64,000 nt of DNA from Acuticoccus sediminis. Its GTDB lineage: Bacteria; Pseudomonadota; Alphaproteobacteria; Rhizobiales; Amorphaceae. Positions 47,571-56,879 of this stretch are shown piece after piece; within the stretch, counting starts at the first letter, position 1; the number at the start of each line of letters is the position of its first letter. The position numbers were made by a program, and so were the translations under genes. Below the pieces are notes generated by a model. It ran no database searches. It worked only from the letters and a program-made list of their open reading frames with translations, and was not told the DNA's origin. Where the stretch lies: positions 186,001-250,000 of the forward strand of contig NZ_QHHQ01000006.1 in the NCBI RefSeq assembly GCF_003258595.1. Reading direction: 5' to 3'.

Positions 47571-48272
47571 TCATGCCATTTCGCGACGATGCTCGGGCTC
47601 CGGCTCGCGCAGCACGTAACCGCGGCCCCACACCGTCTCGATGTAGTTGCGCCCGCCGGTCGCCGCCGACAGCTTCTTGCGCAGCTTGCAGATGAAGACG
47701 TCGATGATCTTCAGCTCGGGCTCGTCCATCCCGCCGTAGAGATGGTTCAGGAACATCTCCTTGGTGAGCGTCGTGCCCTTCCGCAGCGAGAGGAGTTCCA
47801 GCATCTGGTACTCCTTGCCCGTCAGGTGGACGCGCTGGCCGTCGACATCCACCGTCTTGGTGTCGAGGTTCACCGCCAGCTCGCCGGTGCGGATGATGGA
47901 TTCCGCGTGGCCCTTCGAGCGGCGGACGATCGCGTTGATCCGCGCCACCAGCTCGTCCTTGTGGAAGGGCTTGGTCAGGTAGTCGTCGGCACCGAAGCCG
48001 AGCCCGCGCACCTTGTCCTCGATGTTGCCGAGACCCGACAGGATCAGGATCGGCGTATCGATCTTGGAGACGCGCAAGGTCCTGAGGACCTCGTAGCCGG
48101 ACATGTCCGGCAGATTGATATCGAGAAGGATGATGTCGTAATCGTACAGTTTCCCGAGATCGATGCCTTCTTCGCCGAGGTTCGTCGTATAGACGTTAAA
48201 CCGCTCGGAGTTCAGCATGAGCTCGATGGACTGAGCCGTGGCGCTGTCATCCTCGATCAATAGAACGCGCAT
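47571..48272 (-). CDS. ctrA: Cell-cycle master response regulator CtrA
   Basis: A 233-residue OmpR-type regulator, near-identical in its core to known alphaproteobacterial CtrA. The receiver has acidic EDD (residues 7-9), phospho-acceptor Asp51 in [11 protein letters not shown] and Lys in [10 protein letters not shown]. The DNA-binding winged helix contains [17 protein letters not shown] and [13 protein letters not shown]. CtrA controls replication, division, flagellar and envelope genes. The short acidic/His C-terminal end is less conserved and lacks the AA-type degradation tag known in Caulobacter. Convergent with chpT. Confidence 0.97.
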   Translation of the reverse strand: MRVLLIEDDSATAQSIELMLNSERFNVYTTNLGEEGIDLGKLYDYDIILLDINLPDMSGYEVLRTLRVSKIDTPILILSGLGNIEDKVRGLGFGADDYLTKPFHKDELVARINAIVRRSKGHAESIIRTGELAVNLDTKTVDVDGQRVHLTGKEYQMLELLSLRKGTTLTKEMFLNHLYGGMDEPELKIIDVFICKLRKKLSAATGGRNYIETVWGRGYVLREPEPEHRREMA

Positions 48273-49034
48273 GCAAGTCCCCTCATGCGATCCGCCGGAT
48301 AGCGGGTCTTGGTAGTCAATCGGTGCGGGTCGCAGGACCCGGAACGGAAGGCCGATTCAGTGCCGAATCCTTGGTACCAAAACGGTGCATCGTCCGGCGC
48401 GGCGAGAAACGCTTGTCCAAGACTTTCGCGTCGCGGCGCGGGACACAGGAGGACCATGAGCGGATCCGGTAAACGATTGCTTAATGGCAGTGTTTTGCGC
48501 GTTAGGCTTTCCCGCATGTCCGTGCGCTGATTCCAGGGTTTCTGCGGGGTTTTGATGGCGCGACCTGTGGCATAGGTGTCACACAACCCTTAACGCGTCG
48601 CGCGATCGAAGCCAAAGGCCCGATGATGGGCCGGGCATGAAATTCACTGCCTGTTCAGCATGATGGGCCGCAGCGGCGGCGTTTTTGACCACCGCGCCAT
48701 TCCAAACCTTTCGCAATCTCCAACACGGCCGGGACCATTTCCGGACGCCATGGGCACGAAGCCGTAACCATAGGGATTCTAAGTATCGGAGCCGGCCGCA
48801 TACGAATCCCGCATCGACCCTGGGGTTTTCGGTGCCTGTGGCGAGCCGGCACCGCGAGAGGGTAAACCGATGGGAAACAAAGACTGTGCGGTCGATCAGG
48901 TTCGCTGAAGCCTCGCTCAGGCTTTCCCTCGCATCGGTTAACGCACCCGTCGGGTTTGGACAGAGCCGGCGAACCAAATTGCAAGCCGCGCCGACTAGGT
49001 TGAGCCTCGCTCAGCAAGATGGGGGGCAAAATCG
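48273..49034. other. 762-base control region upstream of ctrA
   Basis: No gene is supported. It should hold the ctrA promoters (minus) and that of the FliJ-like gene (plus). It contains three GANTC sites (48,354-48,358, 48,365-48,369, 48,529-48,533), the CcrM methylation target, and a CtrA-like half-site pair at 48,470-48,484. Isolated TTAAC elements lie near 48,592 and 48,938. The length is unusual for this gene-dense window. Confidence 0.5.
48470..48484. promoter_or_regulatory. Candidate CtrA box upstream of ctrA
   Basis: TAAA-N7-TTAA matches the CtrA consensus TTAA-N7-TTAA with one mismatch. It lies about 200 bases upstream of the ctrA start, consistent with the autoregulation known in related bacteria. 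Single sites of this length arise by chance, so this is suggestive only. Confidence 0.4.
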
Positions 49035-49391
49035 ATGAAGCCGCGCGAAAGCACGATTCAGGCTAAGGAATTCCAGGCGGGTGCGCTCCGGCGCCAGCTC
49101 GCCCAGTATGAGCGCATGATCGCCGACCTCGAGGTGATCCGCGTGGAACTCGGCAAACAGATCGAAGGTGAGGAGCGTCGCTCCGGCGTCGTCGATCCGG
49201 AGAACTTCGCCTACTCCACAGTAGCGCGGGCCGCACGCGACCGCCGCGACAATCTCACCGCGACGATCGACGACCTGTCCGACCGCCGCGCCGCGCTGGT
49301 CGACCAGCTCCGGGATATCGACGGCTTCTTCGACGCGCTCGGCGCCGCCAGCGAAGCGCACCACGCGCTCGCCCGCACCGCGGCGGCCTGA
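49035..49391 (+). CDS. FliJ-like coiled-coil protein
   Basis: A 118-residue soluble, highly helical protein. The layout (KEFQAGALRRQLAQYERMIADLE, then a second long helix with RDNLTATIDDLSDRRAALVDQLR) resembles FliJ, the chaperone/stalk of the flagellar export ATPase, and FliJ-like genes near ctrA occur in some Rhizobiales as far as I recall. No other flagellar gene is in the window, so the call is tentative; any small coiled-coil protein would look alike. Confidence 0.55.
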   Translation: MKPRESTIQAKEFQAGALRRQLAQYERMIADLEVIRVELGKQIEGEERRSGVVDPENFAYSTVARAARDRRDNLTATIDDLSDRRAALVDQLRDIDGFFDALGAASEAHHALARTAAA

Positions 49392-49579
49392 GGGCCACGC
49401 CCCGACGGCGAGCCCCCTCCGGGGCCGCCGGGCGCCGCCCGAGCCGAACCGGGCCAATCCCGAAAGATCCGATGACGTGACGCGGGCTCCGGCCCGCAAC
49501 GATGCCGCGCGGGCGGCGGGCCGGCGCGGGGAATGTCCGCCGGTCAGAGAGCCGCGACGGGGGCGGGGTCTCTTCTTCT

Positions 49580-50512
49580 CTAGTCGAAGAGGCTTGAGAC
49601 CGATTTTTCGAGCGCGGTGCGCGAGATCGCCTCGCCGATCAGCGGCGCGATCGACACGACCCGGAGCTTGTCCGCCTGCTTGATCGCGTCGGTGGCGGCG
49701 ATGGAATCGGTAATCACCAGCTCCTCGAGGCGGGAGGCCTCGATGCGCGCGACGGCACCCCCGGACAGGACGCCGTGGGTGATGAAGGCCGCGACGCTCT
49801 TGGCGTCGGCCGCCAGCAGCGCGTCCGCCGCGTTGCACAGTGTGCCGCCGGAATCGACGATGTCGTCGAACAGGATGCAGTCCCGCCCGGCGACGTTACC
49901 GATAATGTTCATCACCTCGGACTCGCCCGGCCGCTCGCGTCGCTTGTCGACGATGGCGAGGGGCGCGTCTATGCGCTTGGCGAGCTCGCGGGCCCGCACC
50001 ACGCCGCCGACGTCCGGCGAGACGACCATCAGGTTGTCGAGCGTGTAGCGCTCCTTGATGTCCCGGCTCATCACCGGGGCGATGTAGAGGTTGTCCGTCG
50101 GGATGTCGAAGAAGCCCTGGATCTGACCGGCGTGGAGGTCGACCGTCAGGACGCGGTCGGCGCCCGCGCGGGTGATGATGTTGGCCACCAGCTTGGCCGA
50201 GATCGGCGTGCGTCCGCCCATCTTCCGGTCCTGCCGGGCGTAGCCGAAGTAGGGGACCACCGCGGTGATGCGCCTCGCCGACGCGCGGACCAGCGCGTCG
50301 ATGATGATGAGGAGCTCCATCAGATTGTCGTTGGCGGGGTAGCTCGTCGACTGGATGACGAACACGTCCTCGCCGCGAACGTTCTCGCGGATCTCGACGA
50401 AGACCTCCTGGTCGGCGAACCGGCGGACGGCACATTCCGTCAGCGGAAGGTCGAGATACTGGGAGATTGCCTCGGCAAGGGGCCGGTTGGAATTGCCTGA
50501 AACGAGCTTCAT
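49580..50512 (-). CDS. prs: Ribose-phosphate pyrophosphokinase
   Basis: A 310-residue class I PRPP synthase. It has the ATP-binding loop around [20 protein letters not shown] and [19 protein letters not shown], the metal/ribose-5-phosphate region [18 protein letters not shown], and the PRPP loop [15 protein letters not shown]. It makes PRPP from ribose-5-phosphate and ATP for nucleotide, His and Trp synthesis; purF at the right end is one consumer. ATG at 50,512 starts at the conserved [16 protein letters not shown]. Confidence 0.97.
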   Translation of the reverse strand: MKLVSGNSNRPLAEAISQYLDLPLTECAVRRFADQEVFVEIRENVRGEDVFVIQSTSYPANDNLMELLIIIDALVRASARRITAVVPYFGYARQDRKMGGRTPISAKLVANIITRAGADRVLTVDLHAGQIQGFFDIPTDNLYIAPVMSRDIKERYTLDNLMVVSPDVGGVVRARELAKRIDAPLAIVDKRRERPGESEVMNIIGNVAGRDCILFDDIVDSGGTLCNAADALLAADAKSVAAFITHGVLSGGAVARIEASRLEELVITDSIAATDAIKQADKLRVVSIAPLIGEAISRTALEKSVSSLFD

Positions 50513-50671
50513 AGCGCCGCCATTGGATCGGAAAGAGCGCACCGGACCGGCGCGGCACACCTAGTTAGCAACTTTTCGCCGGTGTCGGAATGTTTCGGGC
50601 GATCGTGGGGCGAACGGTTCATCAGTGCGGCAAACGCGCCACTCTGGCTGGGGACAACCCGCCCGCGCCCC

Positions 50672-51841
50672 TCATGCCAGAAGCCGCGCGTCGAGGCCAT
50701 CCCCCGGCACGAGGCGGACCTTGGCGAAGTAGGCCTCGAGCACCGCCTCGGTGAGGGCGCGTTCCGCCCCGGCGTCGAGGAACGGCGCCATGAAGGCGCG
50801 GGCGTTGGCCGAGATCCGCCGGCACGCGGCGTCATTGTCGAGGCACCATGCGAAGGCCTCCTCGAGGTCGGAGAGGTCCGGCCGTACCGGCACGTAGTGG
50901 ACGAATGGCTCCAGGTGCCGCTCGCACGCCCACGACTCGCAGCGCGGCCGCGGCATGAGTACGACGGAATTCGACGCCAGCATCCACTTCAGCCCGGACG
51001 CCACGTCGTGCCCCTCCAGGCTGAGGAGGTAGCGCGAGCCGAGGTGCTCCTCCAGCGAAAGCGTCTCCTTCACCGCGGTGCGGAGCGCGGCGGTGAGGAC
51101 CGCGTCGCCGAGATTGTCCACCGACGGGGTGAGGTGGGAGAAGCCGAGGTCGATGGCCGGGTTCGTGTTGCGCGCGTTGAACTGCGGCACGAAGGAGCGG
51201 CTGCCCCGGTCCAGGCTGCCGGGCCGGTCGAGCTGCAGCCCGGTCGTCTTGCCCCGCCACACAAGGCGGCGCGCCTTCTTCTCGAAGGGCATGTCCGCCG
51301 CCTCGACCTTGCCCAGCGACCCGAAGTGCCAGGCATAGTTGAGCGGAAAGAGGACGCTGAGCCCGGCGAAGCCGGCCGGCCGCGACTTGACGAGGGTCGG
51401 AAGCTCGTACGCCTCGACGTTGTCGGAGACGAAGACAAGGAAGGGGTGCCCGGTGGCGATCTCCCCGTGGTCCACGGAGACGGGTGCGACGTAGGTGCGG
51501 AAGAGGCGGCTCCGGCGCCGCTCGGGATGGTCGGTCAGGAACCGCCGTCCGCTGGCGTAATGCGCTGCGGCCGCCTCGAACGCCGCGCGGTCCATGCCGG
51601 TGCGGCCGATCATCTGCGGGTGGCCGGTGTCGACGCGGAAGGTGGCGGTCTCGATCGACGCCAGTGCGCCGAGACAATGGGTGAGGCGCTGGTCGAACGA
51701 GAGCGCGGGCCGGAGGGTCCGGGGCGGTGTTCCGCCGAATACAGGTTCCCAGTCGGCCCGGCCGCGTTCGCTGACGGCGAACGTCGCCGTCCGGCGCTTC
51801 TTCCTGCGACGCGAGGGGATCAGGCGTCCGAGTAGAGCCAT
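50672..51841 (-). CDS. Glycosyltransferase family 90-like protein
   Basis: A 389-residue protein resembling the CAP10/GT90 group. Family landmarks are RLVWRGKTTGLQLDRPG, followed by RYLLSLEGHDVASGLKWMLA and NSVVLMPRPRCESWACERHL with the downstream LEPFVHYVPVRPDLSDLEE. The N-terminus is basic with no signal peptide, so it is probably cytoplasmic or peripheral at the inner membrane. GT90 proteins transfer xylose or glucose onto glycans, and bacterial members modify LPS or capsule. It overlaps the preceding lipoprotein gene by 22 bases and ends the envelope-related operon. Confidence 0.78.
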   Translation of the reverse strand: MALLGRLIPSRRRKKRRTATFAVSERGRADWEPVFGGTPPRTLRPALSFDQRLTHCLGALASIETATFRVDTGHPQMIGRTGMDRAAFEAAAAHYASGRRFLTDHPERRRSRLFRTYVAPVSVDHGEIATGHPFLVFVSDNVEAYELPTLVKSRPAGFAGLSVLFPLNYAWHFGSLGKVEAADMPFEKKARRLVWRGKTTGLQLDRPGSLDRGSRSFVPQFNARNTNPAIDLGFSHLTPSVDNLGDAVLTAALRTAVKETLSLEEHLGSRYLLSLEGHDVASGLKWMLASNSVVLMPRPRCESWACERHLEPFVHYVPVRPDLSDLEEAFAWCLDNDAACRRISANARAFMAPFLDAGAERALTEAVLEAYFAKVRLVPGDGLDARLLA

Positions 51842-52311
51842 GCACGCAGGCGCGCCGCGAGGCGCCGGGCGATGATGTCGAGATCGCCCTCGCTCACCGA
51901 CGACCAGGGGTCGCCCTCGGTCGAGCTCGACCGCTTGGTCCCGGAGATCCGGTGGACGCGGCGGCCCGACACGTCCTTCACGTCGAACACGTAGAAGACG
52001 AGGGAGTTGGTGTCCTCGGACACCGCCGTCAGCGTGCCTTCCACCTGGAAGAGCGCCTTGCCGCCGGGGCGCTTGATGATCGTGAGGCCCTCGTCCTCCG
52101 AGCGGCGCCAGATCCGACGCAGGAGCTCGTCGGCGACGTTGCCGGGCATGCCGGGGAAGGGCGCGAACGCGAACGTCGCCTCCTCGGGGCGGCCGACGGC
52201 GGCGATGGGCGAGTAGGCGTTGTTCTGAACCCCGGTCGCGAGGCCGGTCAGCCGCGGCGCGTCGCAGGCCGTAAGCGCCAGCGTCAGGAGGAGGGCCAGG
52301 ACAACCCTCAT
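51820..52311 (-). CDS. Small putative lipoprotein
   Basis: A 163-residue protein with a lipoprotein signal peptide: RVVLALLLTLALTAC gives a lipobox LTAC with Cys at about residue 16. The mature domain is a small alpha/beta fold (FAFAPFPGMPGNVADELLRRI, ALFQVEGTLTAVSEDTNSLV) that I do not recognise, vaguely like envelope-stress or outer-membrane lipoproteins. ATG at 52,311 overlaps the M24 gene stop by four bases, indicating coupled translation. Function unknown. Confidence 0.72.
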   Translation of the reverse strand: MRVVLALLLTLALTACDAPRLTGLATGVQNNAYSPIAAVGRPEEATFAFAPFPGMPGNVADELLRRIWRRSEDEGLTIIKRPGGKALFQVEGTLTAVSEDTNSLVFYVFDVKDVSGRRVHRISGTKRSSSTEGDPWSSVSEGDLDIIARRLAARLRAWLYSDA

Positions 52312-53459
52312 TTGGTCAGCATTCGCGGTGCGAGCGCGGACAGCGGCTCCGGGTCGGCGTCGGTCGTCAGGAACGTGCGGCCGAGGGTCATCGCCGTCCC
52401 GCTCTCCGAATCGAGCAGGATCATATGCGCGAACAGCACCATGTTCGGCACGATCTTGGCGGGATTGGCAGGGTAGAACATGGGCCACTGCATCCAGGAC
52501 GGGGTAAATGCTGCGCCCAACGAATAGCCGCAAGCGTTTAAACGGAAGCTACCCATACCACGCTCGTGCAGCACGCGGGCATGGGCGTCGTACACATCCC
52601 CGAAGGTGTGGCCCGGACGCATCGCTTCGCGCACCTCGGAGAGCGCCGCGTCGGCCGCCTCGAACATCTCGGCATGGCGCGGGTGGGGCTCGCCGATCAC
52701 CACCGTCTCCATCATGGCGACGTGGTAGTGGCGGTAGACGCCGGCGAACTCCAGGGTGAGCTGGTCGTTGGCGTCGAGCGCGCGGCGGCCGGAGGCGTAG
52801 CGCACCAGCAGCGCCTTCTCGCCCGAGCCGATGATGAACTCGTTTGCCGGATAGTCGCCGCCGCCCGCCAGCACGGCACCCTGCATCGCGGCGAGGATCG
52901 CGCCCTCGTCGGCGCCGGGCTTCACGAGGGCGAGGCCCGATGTCAGCGCCTCGTCGGCGAGCTGGCCGGCCCTTCGCACGTACTCGATCTCCGCCGGGCT
53001 CTTCACGCTGCGCAGCTCGGGGATGATCGTCGACGCCTCGACGAGGGTGCCGAAGCTCTCGAGCTGCTCCTGGACGCGCTTGCCGTTCTTCGCGGTGAGG
53101 CCGTGGGTGTCGGTCTCGATGCCGAGGCGGCAGCCGAGGAGGTCCATCTCGAAGAGGTGGTCCTTCAGCGCCTTGGCGGGATCCGAGCCGGCACGGTCGG
53201 CCCAGACGATGATCTCGTCGATGATCGAGGTCTGCCGCGCCTGCCTGAGGTCCGCCGAACGCGTGATCAGCGCCAGTCGGCGGTTCTTGGTGACGACGAG
53301 GCACTGGAAGAAGACGAAGCCGAACGTGTCGTAGCCGGTCAGCCAGTACATGCTCTCCTGGGAGAAGAGGAGCATGGCGTCCAGACGGTGCTCCGCCATC
53401 TCGGCCTGCAGCCGGTCCATCCGCGCGTCGAATTCGTCGCAGGTAAAGTGCAGAGCCAT
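52308..53459 (-). CDS. M24-fold protein with a degenerate metal site (creatinase-like)
   Basis: A 383-residue pita-bread-fold protein with N-terminal creatinase domain and C-terminal M24 domain. The metal ligands of methionine/proline aminopeptidases are largely replaced: the usual LDxG is LEFAG, the usual D-x-T-R-T is AMMET, and GHGIG reads GYSLG. This resembles metal-free creatinase-type members, so it is probably not a classical peptidase and could cleave C-N bonds of small molecules. It sits three bases after pgeF and overlaps the lipoprotein gene. Confidence 0.8.
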   Translation of the reverse strand: MALHFTCDEFDARMDRLQAEMAEHRLDAMLLFSQESMYWLTGYDTFGFVFFQCLVVTKNRRLALITRSADLRQARQTSIIDEIIVWADRAGSDPAKALKDHLFEMDLLGCRLGIETDTHGLTAKNGKRVQEQLESFGTLVEASTIIPELRSVKSPAEIEYVRRAGQLADEALTSGLALVKPGADEGAILAAMQGAVLAGGGDYPANEFIIGSGEKALLVRYASGRRALDANDQLTLEFAGVYRHYHVAMMETVVIGEPHPRHAEMFEAADAALSEVREAMRPGHTFGDVYDAHARVLHERGMGSFRLNACGYSLGAAFTPSWMQWPMFYPANPAKIVPNMVLFAHMILLDSESGTAMTLGRTFLTTDADPEPLSALAPRMLTK

Positions 53460-53462
53460 GGG

Positions 53463-54257
53463 TCAGGCCTCCAGTGAGATGGCGCTGAGGAGGCTGCCTT
53501 GGCCGGCCTCCTTGCGGTGGGTGCGCCGACGATACGAGTAGAAGCGCGTCTCGTCCGTGTACGTGTCGCAGGCGAGGTTCTCGACCGCGCCGACGCCGGC
53601 GTGCCGCAGCCGCGCGGTGACGTAGGCGGGGAGATCGAACATCAGCCGTCCCTCGGTCTGCGAGGGGACGAAGAAGGGGGCGGTGTCGATGCCGCGCGGC
53701 GTGTCGCTGGCGAGCGAATCGCGCAGTTCCGGTCCGACCTCGTAGGAGGGCTGGGCGATGGTCGGGCCGATGGCGACGACGATGTGGTCCGCCTCGGCGC
53801 CGGCGCCCAGCATCGCGGCGAGGGTCGCCTCCAGGATGCCGCCGACGGCGCCGCGCCAGCCGGCGTGGGCGGCACCGACGACACCGTTGCGCTCGTCCGC
53901 GAAGAGGACCGGCGCGCAGTCGGCGGTGCGGATGCCGAGGGCGATGCCGGGGACGGCCGTCACCATGGCGTCCCCCTCGGGCCGGTCGAGGCTCGGGCCG
54001 GCGACAGTGTGGGCGATCGCCGAGTGCGTCTGGAAGAGCATCACGAGGTGATCGCGCGCAACGCCCATGTGGGATGCGACCCGGTTGAGGTTCTCGGCCA
54101 CCGCGACCTGATCGTCGGCCGATCCGGTGCCGGTGTTGAGCGAGGCGTAGATGCCGGTCGACACGCCGCCCTCACGGGTGAAGAAGGCATGGCGAACCCG
54201 CGGCAGCGCAAGGCTTTCGGCCGAAATCGGCTCCGGCGGACGGATCACGGGCGGCAC
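53463..54257 (-). CDS. pgeF: Peptidoglycan editing factor PgeF (laccase-domain, YfiH family)
   Basis: A 264-residue YfiH/DUF152 protein. The metal site is visible as QTHSAIAHT, RTADCAPVLFAD and AAHAGWRGAVGG. PgeF is known in E. coli to remove wrongly made UDP-MurNAc-Ser products, and the human homologue FAMIN has purine activities. The start could be GTG at 54,257 or, with GAGGG nearby, GTG at 54,248. It follows the MidA-like gene by 30 bases and precedes the M24 gene by three. Confidence 0.9.
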   Translation of the reverse strand: MPPVIRPPEPISAESLALPRVRHAFFTREGGVSTGIYASLNTGTGSADDQVAVAENLNRVASHMGVARDHLVMLFQTHSAIAHTVAGPSLDRPEGDAMVTAVPGIALGIRTADCAPVLFADERNGVVGAAHAGWRGAVGGILEATLAAMLGAGAEADHIVVAIGPTIAQPSYEVGPELRDSLASDTPRGIDTAPFFVPSQTEGRLMFDLPAYVTARLRHAGVGAVENLACDTYTDETRFYSYRRRTHRKEAGQGSLLSAISLEA

Positions 54258-54287
54258 CCTCGTTGCTGGGTCAATCGGCCGCTCCTA

Positions 54288-55388
54288 TCAGTCAGCCGGG
54301 CCGTTCACAACCTGGAAGCCGGGGGGAGGGGCCGGCCGGGCGGTGATCGCCAGCGCCTTGAAGAGGGTCCCCATTTCCCCCTCGCCAGCGCCGGCGAGGC
54401 GGCGCACCACGGCCTCGATCATCGCCCGCTCGTCGTCGCCGGCGCGCGAGCCCAGCGCGCCGGCCCGCTGCAGCAGGCCGAGGTTGACGAGGAAGTCGCC
54501 CTGGTCGACCGGGCCGTGGGCGACCGCTCCGGCGCTGGTCGCCGCCGTCGCGAGCGCGGTGAAGTCGACGTGGGCGGAGAGGTCCGACTCGCCGGGCCGG
54601 TCGAGGACGTCCACGTGCTGGTGGCCGCGCACGGCCTGCAGCGTCTCGCCGAAGCCGGTGGTGGCGTCGGGCGTGCCGGCGGTGGCGTAGCCGTAGTCGA
54701 TGACGAGCGCCGAACCGACGTCGTGGGTGACGAGGCCCTGGGCGATGGTGCGGATCATCGTCTCGGCCCCCGGCCGCAGCTCGCGCACCGCGCCCTCGGG
54801 CGCGTCGGCGGAGAGCGTCAGGGGAAAGGGCGACAGGCCGAAGGCGAGGGCGCCGTCCGCGAGGCCGACGACCCGCTCGTACCAGCGCCCGTCCCGCCGC
54901 ACGACCTGCCGCACGGGCAGCGCGTCGAAGAACTCGTTGGCGACGAGGTAGAAGGGGCGCTCGGTGGGCGGCCCGTCCGCCCAGGCGACGTTGGGGTGGA
55001 GCGGGGCGAGGGTCCTGCGCTGGAGCTGGCGCAGCCGGTCGGACGCCTCCACCAGGACGACCCGGCTCGCGCCGATGAAGCGCGGGTCGGTGGCGCAGAC
55101 CCGCAGCACGTCCCGCATCAGCGTTCCCCGGCCGGGGCCGAGCTCGACGAGGTCGAACGGGGCGGGCCGCCCGTCGGCTTGCCAGCGGTCGAGGAGGAAG
55201 GCGCCGACGATCTCGCCGAACATCTGGCTGATCTCCGGGGCGGTGATGAAGTCGCCCGCCGTGCCGAAGGGCTCGCGCTGCGCGTAGTAGCCGTCCGGAT
55301 CCGTCAGGCACGCGCTCATGAACTCGGCGACGGTGATCGGTCCGGTGAGGGCGATGCGGCGGGCGAGACGCTCGGCGACCGGGGTCAT
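54288..55388 (-). CDS. SAM-dependent methyltransferase, MidA/NDUFAF7 family
   Basis: A 366-residue protein of the DUF185/MidA family. The start contains GPITVAEFMSACLTDPDGYYA and FGTAGDFITAPEISQMFGE. The SAM-binding motif is LVELGPGRGTLMRDVLRV, followed by NEFFDALPVRQ. The mitochondrial homologue methylates an Arg of the complex I NDUFS2 (NuoD) subunit, so a complex I assembly role is plausible since nuo genes are in the same window. ATG at 55,388 overlaps the lgt stop by four bases. Confidence 0.88.
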   Translation of the reverse strand: MTPVAERLARRIALTGPITVAEFMSACLTDPDGYYAQREPFGTAGDFITAPEISQMFGEIVGAFLLDRWQADGRPAPFDLVELGPGRGTLMRDVLRVCATDPRFIGASRVVLVEASDRLRQLQRRTLAPLHPNVAWADGPPTERPFYLVANEFFDALPVRQVVRRDGRWYERVVGLADGALAFGLSPFPLTLSADAPEGAVRELRPGAETMIRTIAQGLVTHDVGSALVIDYGYATAGTPDATTGFGETLQAVRGHQHVDVLDRPGESDLSAHVDFTALATAATSAGAVAHGPVDQGDFLVNLGLLQRAGALGSRAGDDERAMIEAVVRRLAGAGEGEMGTLFKALAITARPAPPPGFQVVNGPAD

Positions 55389-56272
55389 GGCGTCTCCGGC
55401 TTGGCGCGGGCGTCGGCATCCGGTTGCGGCGCGTCCGGGTAGGCCGGGCGGGCGAGCGCGCACCATACGACGATCGCACCGATGACGATCATCGGCCCGG
55501 AGAGCATCATCCCCATCGTGAGGTCGCCGAAGAAGAAGCCGAGCTGCTGGTCCGGCATGCGGAAGGTCTCGCCGATGATGCGCATCACGCCATATCCACC
55601 CCCGAAGAGGCCGAGCGCCAGTCCCGGGCGCCTCAGCGCGCCCATTCTGACGGCGATGCCGACGATGACGAAGAGCAGCACCCCCTCCATGGCCGCCTGG
55701 TACAGCTGGCTGGGGTGGCGGGGGATGTCGCCGGCGCGCGGGTCCGGGAAGACGATGGCCCACGGAACGTCGCTCGGACGGCCCCAAAGTTCGCCGTTCA
55801 CGAAGTTCGCGAGGCGGCCGAAAAAGAGACCGATAGGTACGACGGCCGCCATCACGTCGAGGACGGCGACGAAAGAGATGCGTTTGACGTGGCAATAGGC
55901 GACGACCGCAATGATGACGCCGATAAGTCCGCCGTGGAACGCCATCCCGCCATCATTGATCCGCACCATCTTGATAGGATCGGCCAGATAGACCCCGAGA
56001 TCGTAGACGAGGATGTAGCCGAGCCGTCCGCCGACGACGATGCCGAGCGTCACCCAGGTGACGAGGTCGTCGATGTCCGTGACCGTGGGGCGGGGTCGCG
56101 TCCCCCACAGGCCGGAGGCGCGCACGAGGCGCCGGGCATAGGCCCAGCCCAGAAGGATGCCGGCGATATACGCCAGGGCATACCAGCGAATCGGAATCGA
56201 GAGGTCGGCGAAAGGGATCGGAATGACAATTGCATTCGGATCGATGGCCGGAAAAGGGATGACTGGCAGCAT
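55385..56272 (-). CDS. lgt: Prolipoprotein diacylglyceryl transferase
   Basis: A 295-residue inner-membrane enzyme with about seven membrane segments. Family landmarks are IRWYALAYIAGILLGW, MAFHGGLIGVIIAVV and GRLANFVNGELWGRPSDVPW, the Lgt signature with key Arg, Asn and Glu. It transfers diacylglycerol from phosphatidylglycerol to the lipobox Cys, and the small lipoprotein encoded downstream would be a substrate. It is the first gene of the six-gene minus-strand operon and is divergent from the ubiK-like gene. Confidence 0.95.
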   Translation of the reverse strand: MLPVIPFPAIDPNAIVIPIPFADLSIPIRWYALAYIAGILLGWAYARRLVRASGLWGTRPRPTVTDIDDLVTWVTLGIVVGGRLGYILVYDLGVYLADPIKMVRINDGGMAFHGGLIGVIIAVVAYCHVKRISFVAVLDVMAAVVPIGLFFGRLANFVNGELWGRPSDVPWAIVFPDPRAGDIPRHPSQLYQAAMEGVLLFVIVGIAVRMGALRRPGLALGLFGGGYGVMRIIGETFRMPDQQLGFFFGDLTMGMMLSGPMIVIGAIVVWCALARPAYPDAPQPDADARAKPETP

Positions 56273-56410
56273 GGGAGCACTCGCGGACTGCGGACTTATC
56301 GAGTATCGCGGGCGGGCGCGACACGCTGGTGAAGGACATCACTTGTCCGGTCGCCCGGAAGGGACCAAGTCCCTCGGAATATATACCGTCGCCTTGCACT
56401 GGAGAGCGTC

Positions 56411-56719
56411 ATGACACAGACGAACAACCGCCTCATCGACGAGATCGCCCGTCTCGCGACCGACGCGGCCGCCGTGGCCCAGGGTGCGCGGCGCGAGGTG
56501 GAGGGTGCCATGCGCTCCCAGGTCGAGCGTCTGCTCTCCGAGGCGAACGTGGTCCAGCGGGACGACTTCGAGGCGGTGAAGGCGATCGCGGTCCGCGCGG
56601 CCGACGAGGTCGACGCGCTGCGGGCTCGGGTGGAGGCCCTGGAGGCGAAATTGTCGCCGCCGGCACCGGCCGAATCCGAGGCTCCGGACACCGGGCATTC
56701 GGCCCCCGGTCCGCAATAG
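56411..56719 (+). CDS. Accessory factor UbiK family protein
   Basis: A 102-residue helical protein of the UbiK/BMFP (DUF526) family. The N-terminal amphipathic helix (NNRLIDEIARLATDAAAVA) and C-terminal coiled coil (VDALRARVEALEAKL) are typical, followed by an Ala/Pro/Ser/Glu-rich tail. UbiK assists ubiquinone biosynthesis in E. coli; related proteins are membrane-fusogenic in vitro. It is divergent from lgt and precedes the YbjN-like gene. Confidence 0.85.
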   Translation: MTQTNNRLIDEIARLATDAAAVAQGARREVEGAMRSQVERLLSEANVVQRDDFEAVKAIAVRAADEVDALRARVEALEAKLSPPAPAESEAPDTGHSAPGPQ

Positions 56720-56879
56720 TTCGGGCCGTGGACCGCGTGCGCCTCGCCCTTTCCTTGCCGCACCTTATCTGATCTCCTGTCGGCGACAGCGCGGGATTCG
56801 CTCCCCTCGCGCTCTCTACGTCGTCCCAAGCGCGGGAGCCCCGAAGGGCCTTGTCCCCCGCGTGCTGAAAGGATCAGCG

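Noticed and set aside
48579-48977. Open frames on both strands in the ctrA upstream region
   Set aside because: No ribosome sites, no recognisable domain, and codon use unlike neighbouring genes; the region is better read as regulatory.
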